The translations under genes and the position numbers were made by a program. From assembly GCA_910578075.1 (NCBI GenBank), contig CAJTPK010000026.1, positions 1 to 50,322 on the forward strand: a DNA stretch of 50,322 nucleotides, written 5' to 3'. The notes below the pieces were generated by a model. It was not told the origin of the DNA. It worked only from the letters and a program-made list of their open reading frames with translations, and searched no databases. Source of the stretch: an uncultured Muribaculaceae bacterium. Its GTDB lineage: Bacteria > Bacteroidota > Bacteroidia > Bacteroidales > Muribaculaceae. Position 1 is the stretch's first letter. Every line of letters starts with the position of its first letter. Positions 15,082 to 23,609 of the stretch are shown in pieces.

Positions 15082-16692
15082 ATGAAACACGTTTTAAGCA
15101 GTTTGGCGGGAGCATCTTTATGCGCTTTGGCTCTCGCGTTGCCGGCATCCGCAGATGCCCCGGCCGGCTATTACAATTCCCTTGAGGGGAAAACAGGGGC
15201 TGAACTGAAGAAAGCGGTGAAATCAATTGTCAGGAAACACACCGTAATTAGCTATGGAGATGACACATGGCAGGCATTCCAGAGCACAGATGTTGTGGTC
15301 ATTAATGGCAAGAGATGCTGGTGGGACATGTATAGCACCAACAGGCTTGCGGCGACAGCCAAAATCAATGGAATGAACATAGAGCATTCAGTGGCCAACT
15401 CCTGGTGGGGCGGAGTTAAAAATGATGCATACAAGGATATTGTCCATCTGAATCCATCCGATAAGGAGGGTAATAGCTATAAGAGTAATTATCCGCTCAC
15501 GGAACTCGCATCGGAAAGCTGGACAAACGGCGCGGTTACTGTTGGAAAGCCAAAGTCCGGGCAAGGTGGCGGCAGTCCCAACGGGTTCGAACCGCATGAT
15601 GATTATAAAGGGGATTTTGCAAGAGCATATATGTATATGTTCACTGTGTATGATGATCTCAACTGGGGAAGAACAAAAGGCGGTCAGAATGTGGAATGGA
15701 TGTTTACAGCCAGTCCGTTTGAACTGAAACCTTGGGCGAAAGAGCTGTTGCTCCGCTGGTCGGCAAATGATGCTGTAAGCCAAAAAGAGAGAGACCGCAA
15801 TGACGGTGTCTACAAAGAGCAGAAAAACCGCAACCCCTTCATAGACCTTCCAGATCTCGCGGAATATATCTGGGGAGACAAGAACGGTCAGCCTTATCAT
15901 GTGGATGGTTCTCACAATCCGGATCCTGTAGACCCGCCTGTTGATCCGGATCCTATCGATCCGGATCCGACAGATCCCGATCCTGTAGATCCAACGCCGG
16001 AAGATCCAACACTTATCCCCGGCACATATGTGCTTGTGGAATCACAGGGTGATATCCGCGCAGGAGAGCAATATCTTATCGTGGGTAGAACTTCGGAAGT
16101 GGCGATGTCCCTGAACCAGGATAAAGATAAGAAATATTTTGAGCCGACATCTTCCGTGACTATTTCGGGCGATGTAATTAAGAATGCTCCTTCAGATGCC
16201 GCCTTGATAACACTTGAGACTCTTGGCGACGGTTATGCCCTTAAAGTATCCGACATGCAGGGTAATAACAAAGGGTATCTGTTCAGCTCGTCTGCAAAAA
16301 CAATAAATCTGACTGATTATTCCACGACGCAGGGTGTGAAAGCGAAGCTTACATATTCCGCGCAAGGTGTGGCTGTGGTTTACGGCTCTTCCGCTTCAAG
16401 CGGTTCCGGAGCACTGTATTATAACAAGAGCGCGACACGCTTCACCACCTACACCAGCAATGCCCAGGAGCGTCTTGACTTCTACCGGAAGGTGAAAGAG
16501 ACATCCGGTGTGGATGAGATCGATGATGACAGCTGCATGGTTGAGGTCTGGGGCAACAATATCCTTGTGCCCGAGGGAGCGCGTATCTTCGATCTCAATG
16601 GTCGCGAATTCAACGGCGAGAATCTTGCCCGCGGAATCTACATCGTGACCTCACCTCGCTTTAGCAAGGCAGTGAAAGTGATGATTAAGTAA
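15082..16692 (+). CDS. Secreted endonuclease I, type IX-like C-terminal tail (copy 2)
   Basis: A second endonuclease I paralogue, 536 aa from ATG 15082, chosen because MKH starts the signal peptide (residues 1-24, ending PASA); an in-frame ATG lies at 15070. The nuclease domain (about 26-265) has IEHSVANSWWGG (His102), DIVHLNPSDKEGNS, DDYKGDFARAYMY and KNRNPFIDLPDLAEYIWG. A linker of Pro-Asp repeats (about residues 275-310) encoded by repeated GGATCC-like units leads to a beta-rich domain (about 315-480), then a C-terminal sorting-like domain with IFDLNGREF, ARGIYIVT and KAVKVMIK. The type IX secretion interpretation rests on the shared tail. It follows copy 1 after a heptamer array and terminator, and precedes copy 3 after a nonamer array. 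Confidence 0.88.
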   Translation: MKHVLSSLAGASLCALALALPASADAPAGYYNSLEGKTGAELKKAVKSIVRKHTVISYGDDTWQAFQSTDVVVINGKRCWWDMYSTNRLAATAKINGMNIEHSVANSWWGGVKNDAYKDIVHLNPSDKEGNSYKSNYPLTELASESWTNGAVTVGKPKSGQGGGSPNGFEPHDDYKGDFARAYMYMFTVYDDLNWGRTKGGQNVEWMFTASPFELKPWAKELLLRWSANDAVSQKERDRNDGVYKEQKNRNPFIDLPDLAEYIWGDKNGQPYHVDGSHNPDPVDPPVDPDPIDPDPTDPDPVDPTPEDPTLIPGTYVLVESQGDIRAGEQYLIVGRTSEVAMSLNQDKDKKYFEPTSSVTISGDVIKNAPSDAALITLETLGDGYALKVSDMQGNNKGYLFSSSAKTINLTDYSTTQGVKAKLTYSAQGVAVVYGSSASSGSGALYYNKSATRFTTYTSNAQERLDFYRKVKETSGVDEIDDDSCMVEVWGNNILVPEGARIFDLNGREFNGENLARGIYIVTSPRFSKAVKVMIK

Positions 16693-16702
16693 TTTAAAAT
16701 GG

Positions 16703-16783
16703 GACTTTAAGGTCTTTAAGGACTTTAGAGACCTTAAGGACTTTAAAGACTTTAAGGACCTTAAAGACCTTAAGGCCCTTGGA
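16703..16783 (+). repeat. 9-bp tandem repeat (GACYTTAAR), nine units
   Basis: Nine contiguous 9-bp units fill 16703-16783, drifting between GACTTTAAG and GACCTTAAA; the last is GCCCTTGGA. Each unit contains a TTTAAR or CTTAAG core, so the array is rich in local dyads. It lies between endonuclease I copies 2 and 3, where no conventional terminator is seen. Confidence 0.9.
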
Positions 16784-16805
16784 GTTTCCTCATAATTAAA
16801 AAAGG

Positions 16806-18662
16806 ATGGATATGAAAAATCTATTTTTAGGACTGAGTCTTACATTCGGAGCATTTGCTCTCTGCGCCGAAATACCGGCGGGTTATTATTCCTCGCTTGA
16901 AGGTAAGAGCGGTGAGGCGCTTCGGCAGGCAGTGAAAGCGGTTTGTCGCCCTGCTGATTTCGTCACACCGGAATATAACAAGGAGGGTGGCACTTGGACA
17001 GCCTTCGAAAAAACCGATGTCCGGGAGATTAACGGTCAGAAGATATGGTGGGATATGTATAGTAACCGTATCGTGTATGTCGCTACCGGTCACGATGCTT
17101 TCAATATTGAGCATTCCGTTCCCAACTCATGGTGGGGAGCGAAAGCAGGGTGTCTGGAGGCGTATCAGGATCTGATGCACCTGAATCCATCGGATGCGGA
17201 CACGAATAACAAGAAGTCGAGCCTTCCCCTCGGTATGGTGGCTGATGCGCGCCTTTATGACAATGGAATGTCAAGAATCGGGACTCCGGTTTCAGGATAC
17301 GGGGGCGGTTCTTCAAGCGTGTTTGAACCTGCCGATGAATACAAGGGGGATTTTGCCCGCGCATATCTCTATGTTTTCACCATGTATGGAGATGTTAACT
17401 GGTTGTCAGAGAAAGGAGCCTCACAGATGTTGTCTATCGGTGAGGGTTATGCGGAGCCACTTCCTTGGGTTGTTGATATGTTGCTCTCATGGGCTGCTTC
17501 CGATCCTGTGGATGAGAAGGAGCTGAACCGTAATGATGAGATCTTTAAGATCCAGCATAACAGGAATCCGTATATTGATTATCCGGAACTGATAACCTAC
17601 GTGTATGGAGATAACAAGGGTAAGGCATTCAGTTGCACGGGGCAAGACGCTGTTGCTGTTAACCGACCCTCGGCACCGGTGGCGGAAGGATTATGGATGA
17701 CGGCAGTCAACACATATAACGGACGTTGGTGGGAAGAGACGGATGTCGTGTTTGATGTTCCCGAAGGAGATCTTTGGGTCAGCATTGATGGCGGAAGCTA
17801 TCAGAGATACGGTAAATCGGTGCATGTCGCTGCCGCGGTGTCCGGCAGTCAGACGCATGTGCTTAAGGCATATGCTGAAACAACAGTGTCCGGTCGGGAA
17901 CTCAGGAGTTCTGTCACTACGGTGACATTGCTGGCAAAAGATCCGTCGGTGACAGATTATGTTGATGCCCGTTGGGTGCCTGTTACCGATGATGCTCAGA
18001 TTTCCGCTGATTCATACTACATAATATTGTCCGAGAATGTGAAGCATGTGATGGGATACACAGGCGGCACATCATCACAGAAGTTCCTTTCAAATGAAGG
18101 TTTTGTAAAATTTTCGGGAAACACTGTGACTGAGATCCCTTCGGGTGCGGCGGTGGTTAGATTCGAATCAGCGCCATCCGGGGCAACCGGAGATTATGTG
18201 ATGAGGGTCTATGACTCCAAGATGAATCCCAAAGGGTATTGGTTGCGGGGATCAAAAACCGCCATGTCGTTGAATTCTACCAAGGGGAGTGCACTTGATG
18301 TCATAGCATCTGAAAGCGGCACGACGTCTCTTCGGTTCGCGGCATCCTCGGATGCTGAGGTTAAGAAACCATTCTCCGTGCAGTTTAACAAGACCCAGCC
18401 GCGTTTCACAAATTACGATTCCTCTCAGGGAGCTGTGATGCTATATAAATTTGACGGCTTCAATGGTGATCAGAGCGGGGTTGCCGATATTCCTGCGACG
18501 GATGATGAGACACCGGTTGTGGTGGAAGGACGCAATATCTATGCAGGGGAAGGAAGCATGATATTTGACCTCAACGGACGTCGGGTGTCGGGTAACGGAC
18601 TTGAGCCTGGAATATATGTTGTGGTGACTTCAAATCGTGCTGTCAAGGTGATGGTGAGGTAA
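16806..18662 (+). CDS. Secreted endonuclease I, type IX-like C-terminal tail (copy 3)
   Basis: The third tandem endonuclease I paralogue, 618 aa (start 16806; ATG 16812 is an alternative two codons in). Signal peptide residues 1-21. The nuclease domain (about 24-285) has IEHSVPNSWWGA (His103), DLMHLNPSDADTNN, DEYKGDFARAYLYVF and HNRNPYIDYPEL. A middle chitobiase-like beta module (about 300-400) and a second beta domain (about 410-565; resembles the copy 2 post-linker domain) precede the C-terminal sorting-like tail with IFDLNGRRV, PGIYVVV and AVKVMVR. The three copies differ mainly in their central modules, suggesting targeting of the same chemistry to different contexts. A terminator follows and ends the locus. 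Confidence 0.88.
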   Translation: MDMKNLFLGLSLTFGAFALCAEIPAGYYSSLEGKSGEALRQAVKAVCRPADFVTPEYNKEGGTWTAFEKTDVREINGQKIWWDMYSNRIVYVATGHDAFNIEHSVPNSWWGAKAGCLEAYQDLMHLNPSDADTNNKKSSLPLGMVADARLYDNGMSRIGTPVSGYGGGSSSVFEPADEYKGDFARAYLYVFTMYGDVNWLSEKGASQMLSIGEGYAEPLPWVVDMLLSWAASDPVDEKELNRNDEIFKIQHNRNPYIDYPELITYVYGDNKGKAFSCTGQDAVAVNRPSAPVAEGLWMTAVNTYNGRWWEETDVVFDVPEGDLWVSIDGGSYQRYGKSVHVAAAVSGSQTHVLKAYAETTVSGRELRSSVTTVTLLAKDPSVTDYVDARWVPVTDDAQISADSYYIILSENVKHVMGYTGGTSSQKFLSNEGFVKFSGNTVTEIPSGAAVVRFESAPSGATGDYVMRVYDSKMNPKGYWLRGSKTAMSLNSTKGSALDVIASESGTTSLRFAASSDAEVKKPFSVQFNKTQPRFTNYDSSQGAVMLYKFDGFNGDQSGVADIPATDDETPVVVEGRNIYAGEGSMIFDLNGRRVSGNGLEPGIYVVVTSNRAVKVMVR

Positions 18663-18702
18663 GACCGAGGGTTGCAAAATCGATAAAAATTCAATAATGA
18701 TA

Positions 18703-18739
18703 GATTCCCCGTATGCTTTAGAGCAGACGGGGAATTTTT
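18703..18739 (+). terminator. Terminator after endonuclease I copy 3
   Basis: Stem ATTCCCCGT (18704-18712) with ACGGGGAAT (18727-18735) plus an inner TGCT/AGCA helix, then TTTT. It closes the nuclease locus. Confidence 0.85.
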
Positions 18740-18751
18740 ATTGCAAAAATA

Positions 18752-18783
18752 TTTGTGAAATTAAGGAATTAGATGTTAATTTG
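18752..18783 (+). promoter_or_regulatory. Promoter of korAB
   Basis: TTTG (18752-18755), 20 bp, TTAATTTG (18776-18783), one mismatch to the -7 consensus. The leader to the korA start is about 80 nt. Confidence 0.5.
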
Positions 18784-18870
18784 CGTACTCTTAGACAATA
18801 CCGGTGAAGCTATGCTTCCCGCTGATTCTCTGACGAGATCAATACCATAAAACACAATAACAACTTCGTT

Positions 18871-20724
18871 ATGTTACAAGAAACGAATGTCAAGACCATC
18901 GACAAGGTGGTGATCCGTTTCGCCGGCGACTCCGGCGACGGCATGCAGCTTGCCGGAAGCATCTTCTCCAATATTTCGGCAGGAGAGGGTAACCAGATTT
19001 CAACATTCCCCGACTATCCGGCGGAGATCCGCGCCCCGCAGGGCTCATTGAGCGGTGTCTCCGGTTATCAGGTGAGCGTCGGTAAGGACGTGCACACCCC
19101 CGGTGACCGCGCTGATGTGCTGGTGGCTATGAATCCGGCTGCGTTGAAAACCAATCTCCGCTATCTGAAGCCGGACGGTATCATCGTGTGTGACGGTGAT
19201 TCCTTCACCGCACAGAATCTCAAAAAGGCTGAGTATGCCACTGATGATCCTGTGACAGAGTTAGGTATCAACCCATCGCACATTATGCTTGTGCCGATGA
19301 CAACGCTGCTCAAATCCACCCTCGAAGGCTCGGGACTCGACCAGAAGGGGATGATGAAGTGCAAGAACATGCTCGCACTCGGTATCATCTGCTGGCTCTT
19401 TGAGCGTCCGGTGGAGAGCGTTCTGAAAAAACTTCAGGCTAAATTCGCCAAGAAACCTGCAATCTACGAGGCTAACGCCAAAGTGGTGAGGGCAGGTTGG
19501 GACTATGGTCACAACACCCACAGCTCGATGCCGGTATACCGCATCGAGACAGCTTCGGCTGAGAAGGGAACATATATCGACGTGACGGGTAACACCGCCA
19601 CAGCATGGGGTCTTATAATGGCTTCCGAGAAGAGCGGTCGTCCTCTCTTCCTGGGTTCTTATCCCATTACCCCCGCCACAGATATCCTTCATGAATTGGC
19701 AAAGCGCAAAGACCTTGGTGTCAAGGCTTGCCAGATGGAGGATGAGATCGCCGGCGTCTGCTCCGCCATCGGTGCATCTTACGCCGGTCATCTCGCAGTG
19801 ACATCTACCTCAGGCCCCGGTCTTGCCCTCAAGTCAGAGGGTATCGGTCTGGCTGTGATGGCGGAATTGCCGCTGGTGGTTATCGATGTGCAGCGTGGTG
19901 GCCCCTCAACGGGTCTTCCTACCAAGACAGAGCAGACAGACCTCATGCAGGCGTTATATGGCCGCAACGGTGAGTCGCCCTTGTGTGTGCTTTCCGCTGT
20001 CAGCCCCACCGACTGCTTCGAGATGGCATTCCAGGCATGCCGCATAGCCATGGAGCATATGACCCCCGTGATCCTGCTCACTGATGCATTCATCGGCAAC
20101 GGTTCATCTGCATGGCGAGTGCCTGAAAAAGAGGATTATCCTGAAATCAAGGTTCCGCTTGTGACTGCGTCGCAGCTTGAGAATGGCTGGAAGCCGTATA
20201 ACCGCGATGCGGAGACACTTGTCCGCTATTGGTCGATACCCGGCATGGAGAACGGTATGCACCGCGTGGGTGGTCTCGAGAAGGATTACAACACTTCAGT
20301 GATCTCCACCGATGCCAAGAACCATGCCCGCATGGTAGAGGCACGTCGTGAGAAAGTTGCACGCATAGCGCGTGACATACCGCGTATGGAGCCGATGTTT
20401 GATGAAGATGCCGATACAATCCTCGTTGGCTGGGGTGGAACATACGGTCATCTCCTCACCGCGGCTACCGAGCTCAACGCATCGGGACACAAGGTGGCTT
20501 TCTGGCAGTTCCGCTACATCAATCCTCTGCCCGAGAACGCAATCGAGACTCTTTCGAAATATAAGAGGATCATCGTGGCAGAGCTCAACACCGGAATGTT
20601 CGCCGACTATCTCCAGATGCATCTCCCGGGCAAAGAGATTCTCCGCATAAACAAGATCGAAGGCCAGCCCTTCCTCGTGAGTGAGGTTGTGGAGGGTGTG
20701 ATCAACCATATGGAAAACAAATGA
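18871..20724 (+). CDS. korA: 2-oxoacid:ferredoxin oxidoreductase, fused gamma-alpha subunit
   Basis: A subunit of the enzyme that oxidatively decarboxylates 2-oxoglutarate (or a related 2-oxoacid) to the acyl-CoA with ferredoxin as acceptor. The 617-aa protein joins an N-terminal gamma domain (about 10-195; VIRFAGDSGDGMQ) to an alpha domain (about 210-610) with GSYPITPATDILHELAKR, QMEDEIAG, TSTSGPGLAL and TEQTDLMQALYGRNGE. This gamma-alpha fusion is the usual Bacteroidota KorA arrangement. It lies 30 nt upstream of the beta subunit, forming a two-gene operon with its own promoter and terminator. The enzyme is oxygen-sensitive and fits an anaerobic lifestyle. Substrate choice (2-oxoglutarate over pyruvate) is by family recall. 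Confidence 0.92.
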   Translation: MLQETNVKTIDKVVIRFAGDSGDGMQLAGSIFSNISAGEGNQISTFPDYPAEIRAPQGSLSGVSGYQVSVGKDVHTPGDRADVLVAMNPAALKTNLRYLKPDGIIVCDGDSFTAQNLKKAEYATDDPVTELGINPSHIMLVPMTTLLKSTLEGSGLDQKGMMKCKNMLALGIICWLFERPVESVLKKLQAKFAKKPAIYEANAKVVRAGWDYGHNTHSSMPVYRIETASAEKGTYIDVTGNTATAWGLIMASEKSGRPLFLGSYPITPATDILHELAKRKDLGVKACQMEDEIAGVCSAIGASYAGHLAVTSTSGPGLALKSEGIGLAVMAELPLVVIDVQRGGPSTGLPTKTEQTDLMQALYGRNGESPLCVLSAVSPTDCFEMAFQACRIAMEHMTPVILLTDAFIGNGSSAWRVPEKEDYPEIKVPLVTASQLENGWKPYNRDAETLVRYWSIPGMENGMHRVGGLEKDYNTSVISTDAKNHARMVEARREKVARIARDIPRMEPMFDEDADTILVGWGGTYGHLLTAATELNASGHKVAFWQFRYINPLPENAIETLSKYKRIIVAELNTGMFADYLQMHLPGKEILRINKIEGQPFLVSEVVEGVINHMENK

Positions 20725-20754
20725 CGTATAACCTGTAAACTCATCTGAAAAAAC

Positions 20755-21780
20755 ATGGAAGAGACAATGACAACGGGCTATACGCCCGCCGACTATAAGA
20801 ACAGCCAGAACGCCCGCTGGTGTCCCGGCTGCGGCGACCACGCCATCCTGAATGTGCTTCACAAGGCGATGGCTGTAATCGGGGTAGCTCCCAAGGATAC
20901 TGCCGTTATTTCCGGTATCGGCTGCTCCTCACGACTTCCCTACTATATGAACACCTATGGCATGCACACCATCCACGGACGCGCGGCAGCCATAGCAACC
21001 GGTGTGAAGACAGCAAATCCTCACCTGACGGTATGGCAGATCTCCGGTGATGGCGACGGACTCGCCATCGGCGGAAACCACTTCATTCATGCCATCCGCC
21101 GAAATGTGGATATCAACATCCTGCTTTTCAACAATAAGATCTACGGTCTGACAAAGGGTCAGTATTCCCCGACATCCGACCGTGGGGCAGTGACTAAATC
21201 AAGTCCTTACGGCACAGTCGAGGATCCGTTTATCCCTGCTGAACTTTGTTTCGGAGCAAGAGGTAACTTCTTTGCACGCGGAATCGACATCACCCTTGAC
21301 ATCACGCGCGACTGCATGGTGGCGGCAGCCCGTCATAAAGGTGCGGCAGTAGTGGAGGTGCTTCAGAACTGTGTGATCTTCAACAACGGCATACATTCCT
21401 ACTTCACAGATAAAGAGCAGCGTGCCGATCATACGATCCTTCTCCGTCACGGAGAGAAAATGCTCTTCGGAAAGAATATGGAGAAAGGGCTCGTGCAGGA
21501 TGGATTCGGACTCAAGGCTGTCACGATAGGAGAGGACGGTTATACGCTTGACGATGTGCTCGTGCATGACGCACACTGCGAGCAGAACTTCCTCCAGCAG
21601 CAGCTTGCCATGATGGATGGCCATGAGCTTCCGGTGGCTTTAGGTGTAATCCGTGACTATCAGGCACCCACCTACGAGGCGGAGGTTGAGCGTCAAATGG
21701 AGGAGGTCAAGGCCAAGAAAGGTTACGGCTCCCTGCGCGACATGATTCTCAGCACATGTGAGAGCTGGGAAATAAAATAA
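20755..21780 (+). CDS. korB: 2-oxoacid:ferredoxin oxidoreductase, beta subunit
   Basis: The thiamine-diphosphate-binding subunit paired with the preceding gene, 341 aa. It has the N-terminal cysteine motif WCPGCGDHAIL (about residues 22-32), GIGCSSRLPYYMNTYGMHTIHGR, and the ThDP/Mg motif SGDGDGLAIGGNH followed by NILLFNNKIYGLTKGQYSPTS. Length is typical for KorB (about 335-345 aa). There are no four-cluster ferredoxin motifs, so a separate ferredoxin is the electron acceptor. A strong 18-bp terminator hairpin follows, closing the operon before acpP. Confidence 0.93.
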   Translation: MEETMTTGYTPADYKNSQNARWCPGCGDHAILNVLHKAMAVIGVAPKDTAVISGIGCSSRLPYYMNTYGMHTIHGRAAAIATGVKTANPHLTVWQISGDGDGLAIGGNHFIHAIRRNVDINILLFNNKIYGLTKGQYSPTSDRGAVTKSSPYGTVEDPFIPAELCFGARGNFFARGIDITLDITRDCMVAAARHKGAAVVEVLQNCVIFNNGIHSYFTDKEQRADHTILLRHGEKMLFGKNMEKGLVQDGFGLKAVTIGEDGYTLDDVLVHDAHCEQNFLQQQLAMMDGHELPVALGVIRDYQAPTYEAEVERQMEEVKAKKGYGSLRDMILSTCESWEIK

Positions 21781-21804
21781 GGCTAATGCCTCATACATAA
21801 TTCA

Positions 21805-21845
21805 ATAAAATATGCACAGAAAGAAAATTTCTGTGCATATTTTAT
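21805..21845 (+). terminator. Terminator of korAB
   Basis: An 18-bp perfect stem (21805-21822 with 21828-21845), loop GAAAA. The arms are A-rich on the 5' side and T-rich on the 3' side. Confidence 0.85.
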
Positions 21846-21852
21846 AGAAAAA

Positions 21853-21884
21853 TTTCCATAATTGAAATATTTTGATTTACTTTG
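21853..21884 (+). promoter_or_regulatory. Promoter of acpP-fabF
   Basis: TTTC (21853-21856), 20 bp, TTACTTTG (21877-21884): one mismatch in each box, correct spacing. Confidence 0.45.
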
Positions 21885-21940
21885 CACTCTGAAACAAAGA
21901 AAAATAAGAAAATTCATTAACATCTAAAAATCTTATTGAT

Positions 21941-22177
21941 ATGTCAGACATTGAAAAAAGAGTAAAAGAGATCATTGTAGACAAACTCACAGTAGATGAG
22001 AACGAAGTAACACCTACAGCTGAATTCAGCAAGGATCTCGGCGCAGACTCACTCGACACCGTTGAGCTCATCATGGAGTTCGAGAAAGAATTTGACATCA
22101 CCATTCCTGACGCAGAGGCAGAGAAAATCTCGACTGTTGGCGACGCCATCAGCTATATCGAGGAACACAGCAAATAA
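21941..22177 (+). CDS. acpP: Acyl carrier protein
   Basis: Carries growing acyl chains on a 4'-phosphopantetheine arm during fatty-acid synthesis. The 78-aa, strongly acidic four-helix protein has the canonical GADSLDTVELIM motif with the prosthetic-group Ser37. Length is standard. It is followed after 9 nt by fabF, the conserved acpP-fabF pair, so the two are translationally close. A promoter lies upstream and the fabF terminator downstream. Confidence 0.97.
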   Translation: MSDIEKRVKEIIVDKLTVDENEVTPTAEFSKDLGADSLDTVELIMEFEKEFDITIPDAEAEKISTVGDAISYIEEHSK

Positions 22178-22186
22178 TCAAGTTTC

Positions 22187-23452
22187 ATGGAATTAAAGAG
22201 AGTTGTAATAACGGGACTCGGAGCGTTGACTCCGATCGGCAACGATGTGGCCACAACTTGGGATAACGCCAAGGCAGGCAAGAGCGGTGCCGCCCCGATT
22301 ACACACTTCGACGCAAGCAAATTCAAGACCCAGTTCGCATGCGAGGTTAAGGATTTCGATCCTGCCGCGCATTTCGACCGCAAGAAGGCTCGTCAGCTTG
22401 ACCTTTACGCGATGTACGCGCTCAAGGCAGCCGATGAGGCAATCGAGGATGCAGGTCTTGAAGGCGAGGGAGTAGACAAGAACCGTGTCGGCGTGATTTT
22501 CGCAGCCGGTATCGGCGGTCTCCACACATTCGAGGAGGAGGCCGGCTATTTTGCAATTCATGGCTCGGAGCAGGGACCCAAATACAATCCCTTCTTCATT
22601 CCGAAGATGATCGCCGACATCGCAGCCGGTCACATCTCCATAGAGCATGAATTCCGCGGCCCGAACTTTGCGACCGTATCGGCTTGCGCCTCTTCCAATC
22701 ATGCCCTGATCGACGCATATAACTATATCCGTCTGGGCATGGCCGATGCCATCGTGGCAGGCGGCGCCGAAGCAGCGGTATTCCCCGCAGGTGTAGGTGG
22801 TTTCAATTCAATGAAAGCACTTTCCACCCGCAATGACGAATGTGAGAAGGCATCCCGCCCGTTCAGCGGCTCGCGCGATGGTTTTGTGATTGGCGAAGGA
22901 GCGGCAGCTCTCGTGCTTGAGGAGCTTGAGCACGCCAAAGCCCGCGGCGCGCATATCTATGCTGAGGTTGCAGGCGGCGGCATGAGTGCTGACGCATACC
23001 ATATCACCGCCACACATCCTGATGGACTTGGTGCGGTAATCGGTATGGAGAACGCCCTCAAGGACGCTGGCATGAAGCCCGAGGATATTGATTATATCAA
23101 TATGCACGGCACATCCACTCCCGTTGGTGACATCGGCGAGGTGAAGGCAATCCAGAAAGTCTTCGGAGACCATGCTTACAAGATGAATCTCAGCTCAACC
23201 AAATCGATGACAGGTCATCTTCTTGGTGCGGCAGGTGCTCTTGAGGCTGTTCTCAGCGTGAAGGCGATGAACGACAATATCGTTCCTCCCACAATCAACC
23301 ACGTTGAAGGCGACAATGATCCTGAGATTGACTACAATCTCAACTTCACATTCAATGAAGCTCAGCCCCGTGAGATCAACGCTGTTCTTTCGAACACGTT
23401 CGGTTTTGGTGGCCACAACGCTTCCGTGATCCTCAAGAAATATAAAGCCTAA
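22187..23452 (+). CDS. fabF: Beta-ketoacyl-ACP synthase II
   Basis: Elongates acyl-ACP by condensation with malonyl-ACP; FabF handles the longer and cis-unsaturated acyl chains. The 421-aa thiolase-fold protein has the Cys-His-His triad: TVSACASSNHAL with Cys167, NMHGTSTPVGD with the first His, and STKSMTGHLLGAAG with the second. It ends with the glycine-rich FGFGGHNASVIL. Length is typical. It forms an operon with acpP and ends at a strong terminator. fabH lies elsewhere in the window (48379-49371), in the opposite direction. Confidence 0.96.
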   Translation: MELKRVVITGLGALTPIGNDVATTWDNAKAGKSGAAPITHFDASKFKTQFACEVKDFDPAAHFDRKKARQLDLYAMYALKAADEAIEDAGLEGEGVDKNRVGVIFAAGIGGLHTFEEEAGYFAIHGSEQGPKYNPFFIPKMIADIAAGHISIEHEFRGPNFATVSACASSNHALIDAYNYIRLGMADAIVAGGAEAAVFPAGVGGFNSMKALSTRNDECEKASRPFSGSRDGFVIGEGAAALVLEELEHAKARGAHIYAEVAGGGMSADAYHITATHPDGLGAVIGMENALKDAGMKPEDIDYINMHGTSTPVGDIGEVKAIQKVFGDHAYKMNLSSTKSMTGHLLGAAGALEAVLSVKAMNDNIVPPTINHVEGDNDPEIDYNLNFTFNEAQPREINAVLSNTFGFGGHNASVILKKYKA

Positions 23453-23472
23453 ACTTTATATAAAAAGAAAAG

Positions 23473-23507
23473 AAAAATCCTTCCGATTCCGGAAGGATTT
23501 TTTTGTT
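23473..23507 (+). terminator. Terminator of acpP-fabF
   Basis: A 13-bp stem (23473-23485 with 23490-23502), loop ATTC, with the T tract continuing to 23504. Confidence 0.9.
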
Positions 23508-23523
23508 TTTAGGGGGTGTTGGG

Positions 23524-23555
23524 TTTCCTAAAGTCCACATTTTTTTGTAAATTTG
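23524..23555 (+). promoter_or_regulatory. Promoter of gyrB
   Basis: TTTC (23524-23527), 20 bp, TAAATTTG (23548-23555). It supports the downstream ATG at 23610 rather than the upstream open frame. Confidence 0.55.
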
Positions 23556-23609
23556 TAAGTTGAATGAGTGGCGGTTCAACATGGCTGCTCACAATGGATT
23601 CAAAAACTT

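Noticed and set aside
23568..23609. 14-residue N-terminal extension of gyrB
   Set aside because: It lies directly after the predicted promoter and the family start MAIEEEKKYQ is at 23610.
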